Part shown: in pieces, positions 51,385 to 62,300 of the stretch
Position numbering within the stretch: the first letter of the stretch is position 1
Layout of the letters: each line of letters opens with the position of its first letter
DNA from: JANQGH01 sp039177555
Lineage (GTDB): Bacteria > Pseudomonadota > Alphaproteobacteria > DSM-16000 > Inquilinaceae
Length of the DNA: 64,000 bases
NCBI GenBank assembly: GCA_039177555.1
Contig: JBCDFV010000002.1
Location: 1-64,000, forward strand
Direction: 5' to 3'
Notes under the pieces: model-generated
Seen by the model: the letters and a program-made list of their open reading frames with translations, nothing else
Databases searched by the model: none
What the model was told of the DNA's origin: nothing
Position numbers and translations under genes: made by a program

Positions 51385-52884
51385 ATGTCACCTCCCGACC
51401 CGAGTGCGACTGCCGGAACCGACACAGGCGGCTTGCCCGGCTTCAAGGTCGAAGCCGCCCAAGTGGACCGCGCGGGGGCCCGGAGCCGTGCTCGCGGCAC
51501 GCTTCACGCTCGACGCTATCGTCGGCTAAACGATGCGACGGCGGCCCTGCTCGTGCTGATCGTCCTCGTTGCGCCGATCCCCGTGGCCAGCAATCGGCCG
51601 GCGCTCTGGATGCTTTGGGCGGCAATCCTCGGGCTGGTGGCGGCGTTCTATCTCGCCGCAAGCCTGCTGATCGATCCCGACCGCGGCCTGCGTTCACGTA
51701 GATATGCCAGGCTGTTGTGGCTGGCTGGCCTGGTGCCGGTATTCGCCCTTGTCCAAATCCTACCCATCGCGGACTACCTTCCGGCCCTTCTGACGACCCT
51801 ACCGGCCATCGGCACGCATGCCCCCGAAAGCGTAAGTCTGATGCCCAGCGCGACGATTCTCGGCGCTGTCAGGTTCATCTCGTACATCGTTTTCTTCGCG
51901 CTGATGCTGGAGGTCGCCAGCCGGCCCAGCCGTGCCACCTGGATGGCATGGGCGCTTTTCTTCGGCGTTACCGCCCACGCGCTTTGGGCGATGGTCTCGC
52001 TGAACCTTCTGGGGGACGACTTTTTCTGGGGCGAGAAACTGGCCTACAGAGGGACGGCCACGGGGACGTTCATCAACCGGAACTCCTTCGCGACCTTCTT
52101 GTCGATGGGCTTGGTGCTTGGCGTTGCGTTGCTGTTCAGCCGCGGCGCGCCGAGGCCAAATCGCGCCCCGGTCTTGGCGAACCCGTTCAGCGCGGATGCC
52201 ATGGAAACTGTTCTCCTGTGGCTGCTCATCGGGCTGATCGTGATTACGCTGTTGGCGACGCAGTCTCGCATGGGCCTTTTTGCCGGTGCCATCGGGGCGA
52301 TCTTCTGCCTTGCCGTTATGATCCACAAGAACGGGCGTGTGGGCGGGGGCTCTTTGCTGGGCGTCGTGATCGTCGCCGGTGGCGGCGTGCTCGCGCTGAC
52401 GCTGTTTTTGGGCCAGGACCTGATCGAGCGCTTCATTTTCGTCGGCTCCGACGGTCTGACGCGCGGCGAACTCTATCGTCAGGTTATCGACATGATTGGC
52501 CAGCGGCCATGGCTGGGGTATGGCCTCGACTCGTTCCCGGTCGCGTTTGAGCTGTTTCACCGGCTGCCCCTCTCGTCCGACAGCGTCTGGGATAATGCCC
52601 ACTCGACCTATTTGGCGCTTTGGGCCGAGCTTGGAATTGTCGTTGGCAGCATTCCTGTTCTTCTCGCCCTCATGGTGGGCGTGAGACTTGTTCAGATCAT
52701 CCGGAATCGCGGGCAGGACTACGCCCTGTCGGTTGCAGCCTTGGCCGCGCTTGTAACGGCAGCCATCCACTCGTTGATCGATTTCAGTCTGGAAATCCAG
52801 GCCAACGTCTTTCTTCTGCTGGCCTTGACGGCGCTGGGCATCGCGCGACGCCGATCGGCCAGATCCGATAGCGAAGTCGCTTGA
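51385..52884 (+). CDS. O-antigen ligase/polymerase family protein (Wzy type)
   Basis: A 499-residue integral membrane protein with a Pro/Arg-rich cytoplasmic N-terminus and about 11 hydrophobic segments. The Wzy_C loop contains NRNSFATFLSMGLVL, ATQSRMGLFAGAIG and RPWLGYGLDSFPVAF followed by NAHSTYLALWAELGIV, the usual conserved His segment. The ATG at 51385 is preferred over one at 51361 that lies within the previous gene. It is the polymerase most likely to work with the Wzc kinase downstream. Confidence 0.87.
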   Translation: MSPPDPSATAGTDTGGLPGFKVEAAQVDRAGARSRARGTLHARRYRRLNDATAALLVLIVLVAPIPVASNRPALWMLWAAILGLVAAFYLAASLLIDPDRGLRSRRYARLLWLAGLVPVFALVQILPIADYLPALLTTLPAIGTHAPESVSLMPSATILGAVRFISYIVFFALMLEVASRPSRATWMAWALFFGVTAHALWAMVSLNLLGDDFFWGEKLAYRGTATGTFINRNSFATFLSMGLVLGVALLFSRGAPRPNRAPVLANPFSADAMETVLLWLLIGLIVITLLATQSRMGLFAGAIGAIFCLAVMIHKNGRVGGGSLLGVVIVAGGGVLALTLFLGQDLIERFIFVGSDGLTRGELYRQVIDMIGQRPWLGYGLDSFPVAFELFHRLPLSSDSVWDNAHSTYLALWAELGIVVGSIPVLLALMVGVRLVQIIRNRGQDYALSVAALAALVTAAIHSLIDFSLEIQANVFLLLALTALGIARRRSARSDSEVA

Positions 52885-52888
52885 TCGC

Positions 52889-53689
52889 ATGTCGACGCTA
52901 ATGGACCTCGTGAAGCTTCTGCGGCCGGCGCGCGCCGGGTCGGATTTGGATTGGGGCACCGAGGGGCTTGCGCTGAAGCAGATGCCGGCGGCGACCTATG
53001 CCGTTGGGGATGTGCATGGCTGCCTGTCGCTTTACCGGCTGCTCGAAGACAGGTTGGTCCGGGATGCGCGCGATCTGGAGGGCGACAAACTGATCGTGTT
53101 GCTTGGCGACGTGATCGACCGGGGACCCGATTCCGCCGGCATGATCGACCACCTCACCTCAGCACCGCCGGACGGTTTTCGACGCATCTGTCTGCTCGGC
53201 AATCACGAGGACACCATGCTGCGGTTCCTCGATGACCCGTCAAAGCATCGCGGTTGGCTTGAGTTCGGGGGGCGAGAGACCTTGACCTCTTACGGCGTTC
53301 AACCGCATCCGGTTCGCGGCTGGGACATAAGGCCGCGAGAGATGCGGTTCCTGATGCAGGCCCATATTCCGGCCGAGCACATCCGTTTCCTGCGGGCTAT
53401 GCCCCTGTATCTGTCGGTCGGTGACTACTTCCTGGTCCATGCCGGGATCGATCCGCGAAGACCACTCGATCGTCAGGCCAGGGACGACCTGCTTTGGATC
53501 AGACCGGGGCCAGCCACCGATACGTCTTATGTGGGAAAAAAAGTTGTCCACGGCCACACCCCGGTCGAAATTGCCCGCCAGATAGGTTGGCGTATCCAGA
53601 TCGATACCGGCGCGGTTTTCACGGGGCGGTTGAGCGCCGCAAAACTGACCCCTGGCGCGCCGGCATCCTTCCTAACGGTTTCACATTGA
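52889..53689 (+). CDS. Metallophosphoesterase (PP1/PrpA-like serine/threonine protein phosphatase)
   Basis: A 266-residue calcineurin-like phosphatase with all core motifs: GDVHG (Asp41, His43), GDVIDRGP (about 73-80), GNHE (104-107) and the later VHAGIDPR and VHGHTPV histidines. Close relatives are PrpA/PrpB-type protein phosphatases and ApaH-like enzymes. It is cytoplasmic. Its place between a Wzy gene and the Wzc tyrosine-kinase gene suggests control of polysaccharide synthesis through dephosphorylation or nucleotide cleavage. Confidence 0.88.
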   Translation: MSTLMDLVKLLRPARAGSDLDWGTEGLALKQMPAATYAVGDVHGCLSLYRLLEDRLVRDARDLEGDKLIVLLGDVIDRGPDSAGMIDHLTSAPPDGFRRICLLGNHEDTMLRFLDDPSKHRGWLEFGGRETLTSYGVQPHPVRGWDIRPREMRFLMQAHIPAEHIRFLRAMPLYLSVGDYFLVHAGIDPRRPLDRQARDDLLWIRPGPATDTSYVGKKVVHGHTPVEIARQIGWRIQIDTGAVFTGRLSAAKLTPGAPASFLTVSH

Positions 53690-53832
53690 TGCCAGACATC
53701 GACAATCGACCAAGCGCCCAGCCAACGGACCCAAGTCGCGGTCAACGCCGGCACGACACTGGACGTTGCCGCGACCCGCAGGCCGTCGACACGGCAACCC
53801 GTCCCGAAAAACAGGATCGCGGTTATGGATAG
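53689..53832 (+). CDS. Possible 47-residue ORF linking the phosphatase and wzc genes
   Basis: The ATG overlaps the phosphatase stop (TGATG) and the stop overlaps the wzc start by eight bases. The peptide is hydrophilic, rich in Arg, Asp and Pro (MPDIDNRPSAQPTDPSRG at the start), with no recognised domain. It may only serve translational coupling across the 135-base gap, or it may be chance. Confidence 0.3.
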   Translation: MPDIDNRPSAQPTDPSRGQRRHDTGRCRDPQAVDTATRPEKQDRGYG

Positions 53833-55987
53833 TTCCCATAACGAACTGGACCTTAAGGCCATTGTCGCGCTGTTGCGGCGGCAGATGAGGCTGATCATCC
53901 TCACCATCGCCGTCTTCTTTGGGGCCGCGCTGATCTATCTGTTTTCGGCCACGCCCGTCTTTACGGCGTCGACCCTGATCCTTGTCGATCCAGCACAGAG
54001 GAACCTGCTTGATCCGTCCGAACAGTTGGCCTCGCCAGCCTCCGCCGCCAACGCGCGTGTCGACAGCGAGGTGGAGATTCTGCGATCGGACGCGACCGCC
54101 CTTGGTGTGTTGGATGATCAGGGTCTGATTCGCGATCCGGAGTTTGGGCCGCAAATCAGCCTGATGGACAGGGTCTTGCGCGCGATCGGCTTTGAGATTG
54201 AAGCCGTGGCCTCGGGAGAAATCCTGGTCCAAGGCGTGCTGCAACGTTTTCAAAACGCGGTCAGCGTCCGGCGCGTGGGCCTGACCTACATCATCTCGGT
54301 ATCGGTCGAGTCCGAGGACCCAGACAGGGCTGCTGGCTTGGCCAATGCGCTGGCCGAAACCTACATCGCGGCCCAGGTCGACGCCAAAGTCGCCGTGTCG
54401 CTGAGGGCGCGCGATGCGCTGTTGGGCCAGAGCGAGGCCGCGCGCCAGGCGGTGGCCGATTCCGAGGATGCGCTCGACGCGTTTGTCGACCTCAATCTGG
54501 CTGAGATCGAGGCCGACAGCGGCGCGTCGGAGGTCGCCGAAATGCGCCGCCTTATTGATCAGGTCGACGATCAGCGGCTGGGTGTCGAGGCCATGACCAT
54601 CGCTGCCCAACAGGCTCTCGACGAGCGGGACTGGGCGACACTTTCGAGCCGGCTGGGCGATGAGGCCCTTCAGGAGTTGGATCGGCAGCGCCAGCAGCTT
54701 GAGCGCCGGCTCAGCGTCGCGGCTGTGGGCTCGCTGGAGGAAATCGATCTGCGACGAGCGCTGGCACAGGTGGAGGCCGATACCATCAACCGCGCCGACC
54801 TCGCCATCGCCGGTTTGCGGACGGAAATCGCCGACCTGGAGGCGACCGCGCGAGACTACCGCAGCCAAATCCCGGAGGTGATGCTGGAAGGGGAGCTTTC
54901 GTCGGCGTTTCTGACGACCCTGTACCAGTTGCAGCAAGAAGCGAGTATCGCGCGTCGCCAGTACCAGACGCTGTTGTCAAGGCTCCGCGATCTCGAAACC
55001 CAGGCCAACATCCAGATCGCCGACAGCAGGATCGTGGCCCCCGCACTGCCGCCGAGCGAGCCGACATTCCCGAACCGAAGGCTTATCCTCGGTGTCGCCC
55101 TCGTGCTGGCGGTAGGGTCCGGTGTCGGCCTGGCATTCCTGCGGGAATACTATGTTGGCGGCATCAGTTCCGCGGACCAGCTGCGCGACGTTTTGCATGC
55201 CAAGGTCGCCACGACAATCCCGAAATCCGCCCAAGATGGCACCCAGCTATCGCTGGCGGATAGCGTCGTTCAATCGCCTTTGTCGCACTATGCCGAAGCG
55301 ATCCGCCGTCTAAGGGCAGCGGTCGATCAGAGTTTTCGGGCACGCCAGCGATCGATCGCGGAGGCCGACTTGGATGACACGGGCCGGGTTATCCTGGTCA
55401 CCTCAAGCATTCCCTATGAGGGCAAGACAACCACGGCGCTTGCACTGGCCCGCACCTACGCCATGGCTGGCAGCAAGGTGCTTCTGATCGACGCGGACTT
55501 GCGCAAACCCACATTGCACAAGCAGCTTGGCTTGACGCCAGAAAGCGGCTTTTCCGACTATCTGTCCGATCCGGGCAGCGGGCCGTTGTCGAAGTCCCTA
55601 TATGTGCGCGACGCGATGTCGGGCCTGTCCATGGTGTTGGGCGCGCGCCATAGCGAGACGCCGACCGACCAACTGTTGAACTCCCCCACGTTCGACGCCC
55701 TGGTTCGAAAGGCGCGCAGCGACTTCGACACCGTCATTCTTGACACGCCGCCGCTCATCCCCGTGGTGGACGCACGTTACATCGCCCATCACGCCGATGC
55801 CGTACTGATGATGGTCCGGCACTCGGTCGTCCACCAGCGCGACATCCGTGCGGCCGCGCTACAGATCCAAGAGGCCATGCGAACCGACGCGGCGTTCTTC
55901 GCCGTACTGAACCAGGAACCGAAGAGCCAGCGGCAGTACGAATACTACGGCTACTACGCTGACGCTGAAGCGCAAAAGGAACACTGA
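53825..55987 (+). CDS. Wzc/ExoP-type polysaccharide co-polymerase with tyrosine autokinase
   Basis: A 720-residue inner-membrane protein: Wzz domain with a first membrane segment (about residues 20-40), a long periplasmic coiled coil (about 170-390), a second membrane segment (about 420-440), then a cytoplasmic BY-kinase. The kinase has Walker A IPYEGKTTTAL near 528, Walker A' LLIDADLRKP near 558 and ILDTPPLIPVVD near 640. The C-terminus carries a five-tyrosine cluster (YEYYGYY, about 704-710), the autophosphorylation site. It controls chain length and export with the Wzy protein; no Wza or separate phosphotyrosine phosphatase gene is visible here. Confidence 0.92.
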   Translation: MDSSHNELDLKAIVALLRRQMRLIILTIAVFFGAALIYLFSATPVFTASTLILVDPAQRNLLDPSEQLASPASAANARVDSEVEILRSDATALGVLDDQGLIRDPEFGPQISLMDRVLRAIGFEIEAVASGEILVQGVLQRFQNAVSVRRVGLTYIISVSVESEDPDRAAGLANALAETYIAAQVDAKVAVSLRARDALLGQSEAARQAVADSEDALDAFVDLNLAEIEADSGASEVAEMRRLIDQVDDQRLGVEAMTIAAQQALDERDWATLSSRLGDEALQELDRQRQQLERRLSVAAVGSLEEIDLRRALAQVEADTINRADLAIAGLRTEIADLEATARDYRSQIPEVMLEGELSSAFLTTLYQLQQEASIARRQYQTLLSRLRDLETQANIQIADSRIVAPALPPSEPTFPNRRLILGVALVLAVGSGVGLAFLREYYVGGISSADQLRDVLHAKVATTIPKSAQDGTQLSLADSVVQSPLSHYAEAIRRLRAAVDQSFRARQRSIAEADLDDTGRVILVTSSIPYEGKTTTALALARTYAMAGSKVLLIDADLRKPTLHKQLGLTPESGFSDYLSDPGSGPLSKSLYVRDAMSGLSMVLGARHSETPTDQLLNSPTFDALVRKARSDFDTVILDTPPLIPVVDARYIAHHADAVLMMVRHSVVHQRDIRAAALQIQEAMRTDAAFFAVLNQEPKSQRQYEYYGYYADAEAQKEH

Positions 55988-55995
55988 GGGAGCGG

Positions 55996-56036
55996 CCCGG
56001 GTCTCTTCCACCATCGTCTGGTGAATGGGACCGGGG
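55996..56036. terminator. Candidate bidirectional terminator between wzc and the mannosidase operon
   Basis: An inner stem CACCA (56009-56013) / TGGTG (56019-56023) with a 5-base loop, enclosed by a weaker outer stem CCCGG (55996-56000) / CCGGG (56031-56035), lies between two convergent stop codons 55 bases apart. There is no clear T-run on either side, so intrinsic termination is uncertain. Confidence 0.35.
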
Positions 56037-56042
56037 CGCCCG

Positions 56043-59000
56043 TCAGGCGGCAATCAGCCTTAGGGTGACGATCTCGTACGGCTTCAGGGCCAGCGACACG
56101 GTATTGCCGTCGACGCCCAGTTCAGCCTGGTTGCGTTCCAGCAGGTTGCATCGGTGGGCGGCCGCAAGTTCAAAGCCGAGGTGAAGCTTGACCGGCCCGC
56201 GCGAACCTTCGCCCTCATAGAGGCGCACGATCACGCCGTTTCCATCCTCGGCCTGTTTGATCGTTTCGACGATGGCGTTGGGCCTATCGCTGGTAATCAG
56301 CCGCAGTACCGGCTCCGTGCCGGCGGCATTGGAAATGGGTCGCGCGACCACCGGGTCGTTGAGCGCGTAGGCTGCCCCCGGCACGCCGTTGCGCCAACTG
56401 CCGGTATGCGGCAGCAGGCTATAGAGCATCCGATGTTCGCCCTGGTCGGCGGCCGGGTCGGGCATGGTCGCGCTTTTCAGCAGGGTCAGGCGCAAGACGT
56501 TGTCGCGCACGTCGTAACCATATTTGCAGTCGTTCAAGAGCGCGACGCCGTAGTCACCCTCGCTGAGGTCGGCCCATTTCTGGGCCGCGGTCTCAAAGCG
56601 CGCCCAGTCCATCGAGGTGTTGCTATGGGTCGGGCGGGTCACGTTGCCCCACTGAATGTCGAACGTGGCGCTCGCGCTCAGGATGTCGACCGGGAACGCG
56701 GCTTTCAGCAGGAAATGGCTTTCGTGCCAGTCGACCACCGTATCGAAGTCGATGCGTTTGCTGTCATGGTAGACATGGATGTGCTGGGTGATCTGGCTGC
56801 TTCGGAAGCGGCGCTGGATGCGCAGGCTGGCGCGCAGCGGGCCGCGCTCGACGATCTTGATCGCCGCCACAGTGTCGACCCTTTCCTCCCGGTCTTCATA
56901 GAAAATATCGATGTCCCAGGCGTCCCAGGCCATCGGCCGGTCCTCGAAGACCAGAAGCTGATTGCCGGTTTCGCCCGGCGCCAGCACCTCTCGATCCACG
57001 TGCTTGTCGCGAATGCTCGTGAGGTTGCCAGCTCGGTCGAGTTCGGCCCGCATGACGGGGTTCTCGATCACGAAGCCGGACCCTGTCTCCTTGATCGACA
57101 CAGTTGCTTCCGGCGCCGTCGCTTCGCCCTGCGCCAGGCCGATCAGGCCATAGGAAGGCAGGTCTGACAGGGCGACCAGCGTGCCGCCCTCTACCTGCTG
57201 GGTTGCCAAGGCCTTAGTCGTGCGCAGGTCCGTCAGCCCGTCCACCGGCGTGCCGGGCAGAAATGCGATCCGGTTGCCGCCGAAAGAGGTCGGGTTGGCG
57301 GCCAAGGCAACCGCATTGGCCGGCAGCCGTTCCGACAGGGCATTCAGCGCTGCGTCCCGCGCGTTCTCCGCCAATGATCGTATGCGCGCATAGTCTTTGT
57401 CGGCATCCTCATAGACCTCGGTGATCGACGAGCCCGGCAGGATGTCGTGGAACTGGTTCAGACAGACCAGTTCCCATGCCGCATTGAACGCCTCGCGTGG
57501 ATAGGCGTGATCGGTGACCTGCGCGGCCAGGGTTGCCAGGAACTCAGCGTCGTGCAGCAGGAACTCGCTCTTGCGATTGTTGCGCTTGGTGCGCGCCTGG
57601 CTGGTCAAGGTGCCGCGATGCAGTTCCAGATAGAACTCACCGTTCCAGACCGGCAAGTCCTGTGCCTCGGCCTCGACCCGCTCAAAGAACTCCCGCACCG
57701 TGCCCGGCCGCACGCGCGGACAGCCCGGCATGTCGGCCATTAGGGCGGCGTTGTCCAGCATCTCGCGGGTCGGCCCGCCGCCGCCATCCCCGTGACCGTA
57801 GGCGGTGATGAGTTCGCTGTGGGTTTCCTTCTGGTCGAAATTGCGCCAGGTGCCCAGCATCTCCTTTGGCGTCATCTTGCCGTTATAGGTCGTGCTGTGA
57901 GGCACAGAGCTGAATTCGGGCGGCGTGGTCATGAAGTGGCTCAGCACCCGCGTGCCGTCGATACCCTGCCACCAGAACAGTTGATGCGGCAGGCGGTTGT
58001 ACTGGTTCCAGCTGATCTTCGATGTCACGAACCAGTTCAGGCCGGCCTGACGGATCAGTTGCGGCAGCGACCCGGCGAAGCCGAACGTGTCGGGCAGCCA
58101 CAACACCGGCGTTTCGGCCTCGCCGAACCTGTCGCGAAAGTAGCTGCGGCCGAGCAGGAACTGGCGCGCCAAGGATTCCGCGCCCGTGGTGTTGCAGTCG
58201 GGCTCGACCCAGGTGCCGCCCATCACCTCCCAGCGCCCGTCCTTTACGCGCTGTTTGATACCGTCAAAGATCTCCGGATAATCCTCTTCGGTGTATTTGT
58301 AGAGCTGGGGCTGGCTTTGCGAGAAGACGTAGCCGGGATAGTCGTCCATCATGCGCAGCACGTTGCTGAACGACCGGCCGCATTTGCGGCGCGTCTGTGC
58401 CAGCGTCCACAGCCAGGCCACGTCGATATGGGCATGGCCAATCCCGACGATATCGACATCGATCGGCGAACCGGCGTCGGCAACGCCCTGCTTCAACGCG
58501 TCAAGGGCCTTGGGCACGCTGTCATAAAAGGCGTCGCGCCCGATCGGGTCGCGCGTGTCCAGGATCGTGAACACGTCGTCCAGCACGTTCAGTAGCCGGG
58601 CACGCTCCGGCGCGCCTTCGTCCAACTGTTCGGTGACCTGCAGCGCGGTGCGGGCCAGCCGGATGAAGGCCTCCGTGGCCCGATCGATTTCGACCACCCC
58701 ACATTCGCGCATGAACAGCTTGGTTTTGGCATCGGGGTTTGCCGGCCAGCCGTCATGGCCCGTCCAGCCGTGCAGCGCCAGCGCGTGCGGCTTGCCGTCC
58801 AGAAACCGATCCGGCAGGTAGATCTCGTGATGGTAGCGGTCCGCCGAGGCGTAGGGCACGCCGTCCAGATAGGCCAGCGCCTCCGGATGGCAGAAGAAGT
58901 CACCGGCGACGCCTAGGGGCAGGTGCAGCGCGACGGGGCCGTGCTGGCCCCAATCGGCTGGGGCCTGAAAGCGTGTGCGCAGCATGAAGTTGGTTCGCCA

Positions 59001-59201
59001 GGCGCCCCAATAGCTGTCCGGCTCGATAACCGTCCAGGACCTGTCGTCGAAGCAGGGGGCGACGATCGGGGCGGTCTCGGCATCCGCGAGGGCGGCGTAC
59101 CGAAAAGGCGCGATCGGCTGACGGCGGCGATAGACCAGCGGTTCGATCAGGTCCAGTCGCGTCAGGATTTTGCGCGGTGTCCAATAGATCGTGTGTTTCA
59201 C
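56043..59201 (-). CDS. GH38 alpha-mannosidase (first of a tandem pair)
   Basis: A 1052-residue glycoside hydrolase family 38 protein. The metal-binding HAHIDVAWLW is near residue 253, and the nucleophile Asp lies in WLPDTFGFAG near 370; a mid domain and a beta-sandwich C-terminal domain follow (NDCKYGYDV near 893). It starts with GTG at 59201. No signal peptide is seen, so it probably cleaves imported alpha-mannosides in the cytoplasm. It is 107 bases downstream of a second GH38 gene with the same layout. It could also act on other alpha-linked glycans, as some GH38 members do. Confidence 0.92.
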   Translation of the reverse strand: MKHTIYWTPRKILTRLDLIEPLVYRRRQPIAPFRYAALADAETAPIVAPCFDDRSWTVIEPDSYWGAWRTNFMLRTRFQAPADWGQHGPVALHLPLGVAGDFFCHPEALAYLDGVPYASADRYHHEIYLPDRFLDGKPHALALHGWTGHDGWPANPDAKTKLFMRECGVVEIDRATEAFIRLARTALQVTEQLDEGAPERARLLNVLDDVFTILDTRDPIGRDAFYDSVPKALDALKQGVADAGSPIDVDIVGIGHAHIDVAWLWTLAQTRRKCGRSFSNVLRMMDDYPGYVFSQSQPQLYKYTEEDYPEIFDGIKQRVKDGRWEVMGGTWVEPDCNTTGAESLARQFLLGRSYFRDRFGEAETPVLWLPDTFGFAGSLPQLIRQAGLNWFVTSKISWNQYNRLPHQLFWWQGIDGTRVLSHFMTTPPEFSSVPHSTTYNGKMTPKEMLGTWRNFDQKETHSELITAYGHGDGGGGPTREMLDNAALMADMPGCPRVRPGTVREFFERVEAEAQDLPVWNGEFYLELHRGTLTSQARTKRNNRKSEFLLHDAEFLATLAAQVTDHAYPREAFNAAWELVCLNQFHDILPGSSITEVYEDADKDYARIRSLAENARDAALNALSERLPANAVALAANPTSFGGNRIAFLPGTPVDGLTDLRTTKALATQQVEGGTLVALSDLPSYGLIGLAQGEATAPEATVSIKETGSGFVIENPVMRAELDRAGNLTSIRDKHVDREVLAPGETGNQLLVFEDRPMAWDAWDIDIFYEDREERVDTVAAIKIVERGPLRASLRIQRRFRSSQITQHIHVYHDSKRIDFDTVVDWHESHFLLKAAFPVDILSASATFDIQWGNVTRPTHSNTSMDWARFETAAQKWADLSEGDYGVALLNDCKYGYDVRDNVLRLTLLKSATMPDPAADQGEHRMLYSLLPHTGSWRNGVPGAAYALNDPVVARPISNAAGTEPVLRLITSDRPNAIVETIKQAEDGNGVIVRLYEGEGSRGPVKLHLGFELAAAHRCNLLERNQAELGVDGNTVSLALKPYEIVTLRLIAA

Positions 59202-59308
59202 GCGTCTTGGCTCTCAATGCGGCGGATTTGGAGACTGGAGCCCCAAAACACTAGCCCATGATTGGCACCAAAAACGAGAGCATCGCAAGGCGCGTGGCTT
59301 AGACGGTG

Positions 59309-62300
59309 TCAATCGAAGCGCAAACGCAGGGTTAGAATCTGGTAGTTCCCTAGCGGGAGCGTCACACGCTGGTCGCTGACCGGAACGGACTCTGACTCTG
59401 TCTCCAGCAGCCCACAAATCTCGACACGCCGCACCGTCGGATGCAGCGTCAGCGAAACCGGCCCCCTTGTATTGTGCGCCTCGAACAGGCGCACGACCAC
59501 GCCTTGGCTATCTTCGGCTGGCTTGATCGTTTCAATGATTGCGCGTTGGTCTTCACATTGGACAATCGGTCCGTCGACGCCAGAGCCGTGCCCAGGTTCG
59601 GCGAAAACCCGTGGCGGAAAGTTCAGATCGTAGGCTTCGGCCCGAACTTCGGTCCGCGTGTCTCCAACATGGGGAAGAAGGGCGTACGTGAAGCTGTGGT
59701 GGCCCTGATCGGCGGTGGTGTCCGGCATCGTGGCCGACTTGATCAGTGACAGTCGCAGCGTGTCGCCACAGACATCGTAGCCGTACTTGCAGTCGTTCAG
59801 AAGCGCGACCCCAAAGTCGCCTTCGCTGAGATCGGCCCACTTTTGGGCCGGCACCTCAAACATTGCGGCGTCCCAACTGGTATTCTTGTGTGTCGGCCGA
59901 TCAATCTGGCCCCATTGAATATCGAACTGTGCCCTGGTGGCACGAACTGCAACAGGGAAGGCGGCCTTTAGCAGCAGATGGGTTTCGTGCCAGTCGACCT
60001 CGGTATCGAAATCGATGCGGGCAGAATGACGCGCCAAGCTGATCCGCTGGGTGAGGCGGGATTGGCGAAATGCGCGTGTGAGTTCGATCGAGGCGCGCAG
60101 CGGGCCGTTTTCGATGATCTCTAGGCTGTTCAGGTCAGACACCAGCTCGCCGCGCTCTTCGAAGAAAATATCGATATCCCAGGCGTCCCAACTGACCGGA
60201 CGGTCCTCGAAAAGCTCCAGCCTGTTGCCCAAGCAGCCGGGCTTCAGCACCTCCCGATCGGCTCGTTTATCATGGATCGAGGTGAACATTCCGTGATCGC
60301 CGATGACAACGCGGATAAGCTGATTCTCAATCACCACCCCGCCGTCGTCGGTCCTTCGCGCCTTCACACCGTCGTCGGAAGGGGCGCCGGCCTCGCAAGC
60401 GTGAAGGACCCGCGGTGCGAGCGGCGGTGCTTCCGGTAACTCCACAAGAACGCCGTCGGCGACTGTTTGCGCCACGAGCGTTTTGCCATTCTCGCCGACA
60501 GGGCCGGTATCCTTCGGCAACAGCGCGTGCCGCACGCCTGGGAGTTTCGCTCCGTCGAGGATCAAGAAGGCAGCGCCTTCCGGCGTGACAGCCGCGATCG
60601 CTCTCTTCAATGCGGCCTCAGCGACCTCCGTGATCCGCGTGAAGTCCTCGCGCGCGTCGTCAAAGACGGCCGCCACGGATGTTCCCGTCAGGATGTCGTG
60701 GAACTGCAGCATGCAGAGTGTGCGCCACGCTTCGGTCAGATCGTCGGCCTCTTGACCGGCAACCATTGCCAATGACATTGCCAGCTCGGCCTCGTGGAAC
60801 AGCCGCTCCGTCATTCTGTTGGCACGCTTGACCCAGCCATTGCCCGTCAGCACGCCGCGATGGCCTTCGAGGTAGAGTTCACCCTGCCACACAGGCAGGG
60901 GTGCAGCCTGTTTTTCCAGCTGTTCAAAGAACGTGCGGACAGAAGAGAATGCTATGCGCGGTGCCCCCGGCATCGCCTGATAGACTTCGGCCTTTCGGAT
61001 CAGTTCGTCGGTCGGGCCACCGCCACCATCGCCGTAGCCATAGGCAATCAGCAGATCCCGCACCTGATCCTTCATCGTGTTACGCGTCCAGGTGCCCACG
61101 ACTTCCGCTGCCGTCAGGTCTGACTTGTAGTTGGTCGGAAACGGCAGGTGCTGAACCGTCCGCGGTGTCGTCAGGAAATGCGCCATCACCTGCGACCCAT
61201 CGATGCCTTCCCACCAGGTCGTCGAGGCAGGCATTTGATTGTACTGGTTCCAGTTGAGCTTGTTGGTCACGAACCAGCGCAGTCCCGCCTGCACCATCAG
61301 CTGCGGCAGGCATCCTGGAAAGCCGAACGTATCGGGCAACCACAGAACTGGACTTTCTGATCCCGGCCCGAGCTTTTCATCGCAATACTGGCGCGCCAAC
61401 AGCATCTGCCGGACCAACGATTCCGGACCTGGCATGTTGGCTTCGGATTCGACCCACATCCCGCCCAAGACTTCCCACCGCCCCTCTGCAACGCGGGCGC
61501 GGATCGCCTCGAAGACTTCGGGGAAGTCCTCCTCTGTCCAAGCGTGGAGCTGTGGCTGGGAGTGTGAAAAGCGGAACTCCGGATACCGCTCCATCAGTCG
61601 CAGGACGTTTGAGTAGGTGCGGGCGTTCTTCTGGCGGATCTCCGCCGTCGGCCAGAGATAGGCGACGTCCATATGGGCATGGCCAGCGGCATGGAGGGTG
61701 ACGTCGAGCGGCGCACCTGCCTGACCGAGCGCGTCTTTCAGGCATGCGTATGCGGGGCCAACCGACGCCCGAAACGCGTCCTCCATTGGATCGCGCGTGT
61801 CGAGGACGAGAAAGGCGGCATCCAGCGCCGATAGGATCGCATGTTTTTCCGGCCGCTCGTCGCCCAGTTCACTTGTAAGGTCGAGCGCTGTTTCGGCGAG
61901 TGTGACGAAGCTTTGAAAGTCGCGATCGATATCGATCACGGTGCATTCACGCAAAAAGAGCTGGGATTTGTCGCCTAGGTTGGGGGGCCAACTGGTGTGC
62001 CCGGTCCAGCCATGCAGAAGAAGGCTATGCGCCTGGTCGTCGGCCAAGTCGCGGGACAGCTCGATCGTGTGGTGGTAGCGATCCGCCGAGGCCACCGCGA
62101 CGCCGTCAATGTAAAGCAGCGCCTCGGGATGGGTGAAGATGTCACCCGTCACACCTAGGGGCAGATGCAGTGCGGGATTCTGCCAGCTGCCCGGGACCGA
62201 GAATTGTGATCGCAGCACGAAGTGCAGATCCTGCCGGCCCCAATGGCTGTGCCAATCGAGCGTCGCCGCAGACGCGTCGCCATGGCCCTGTGTCAGGTCC

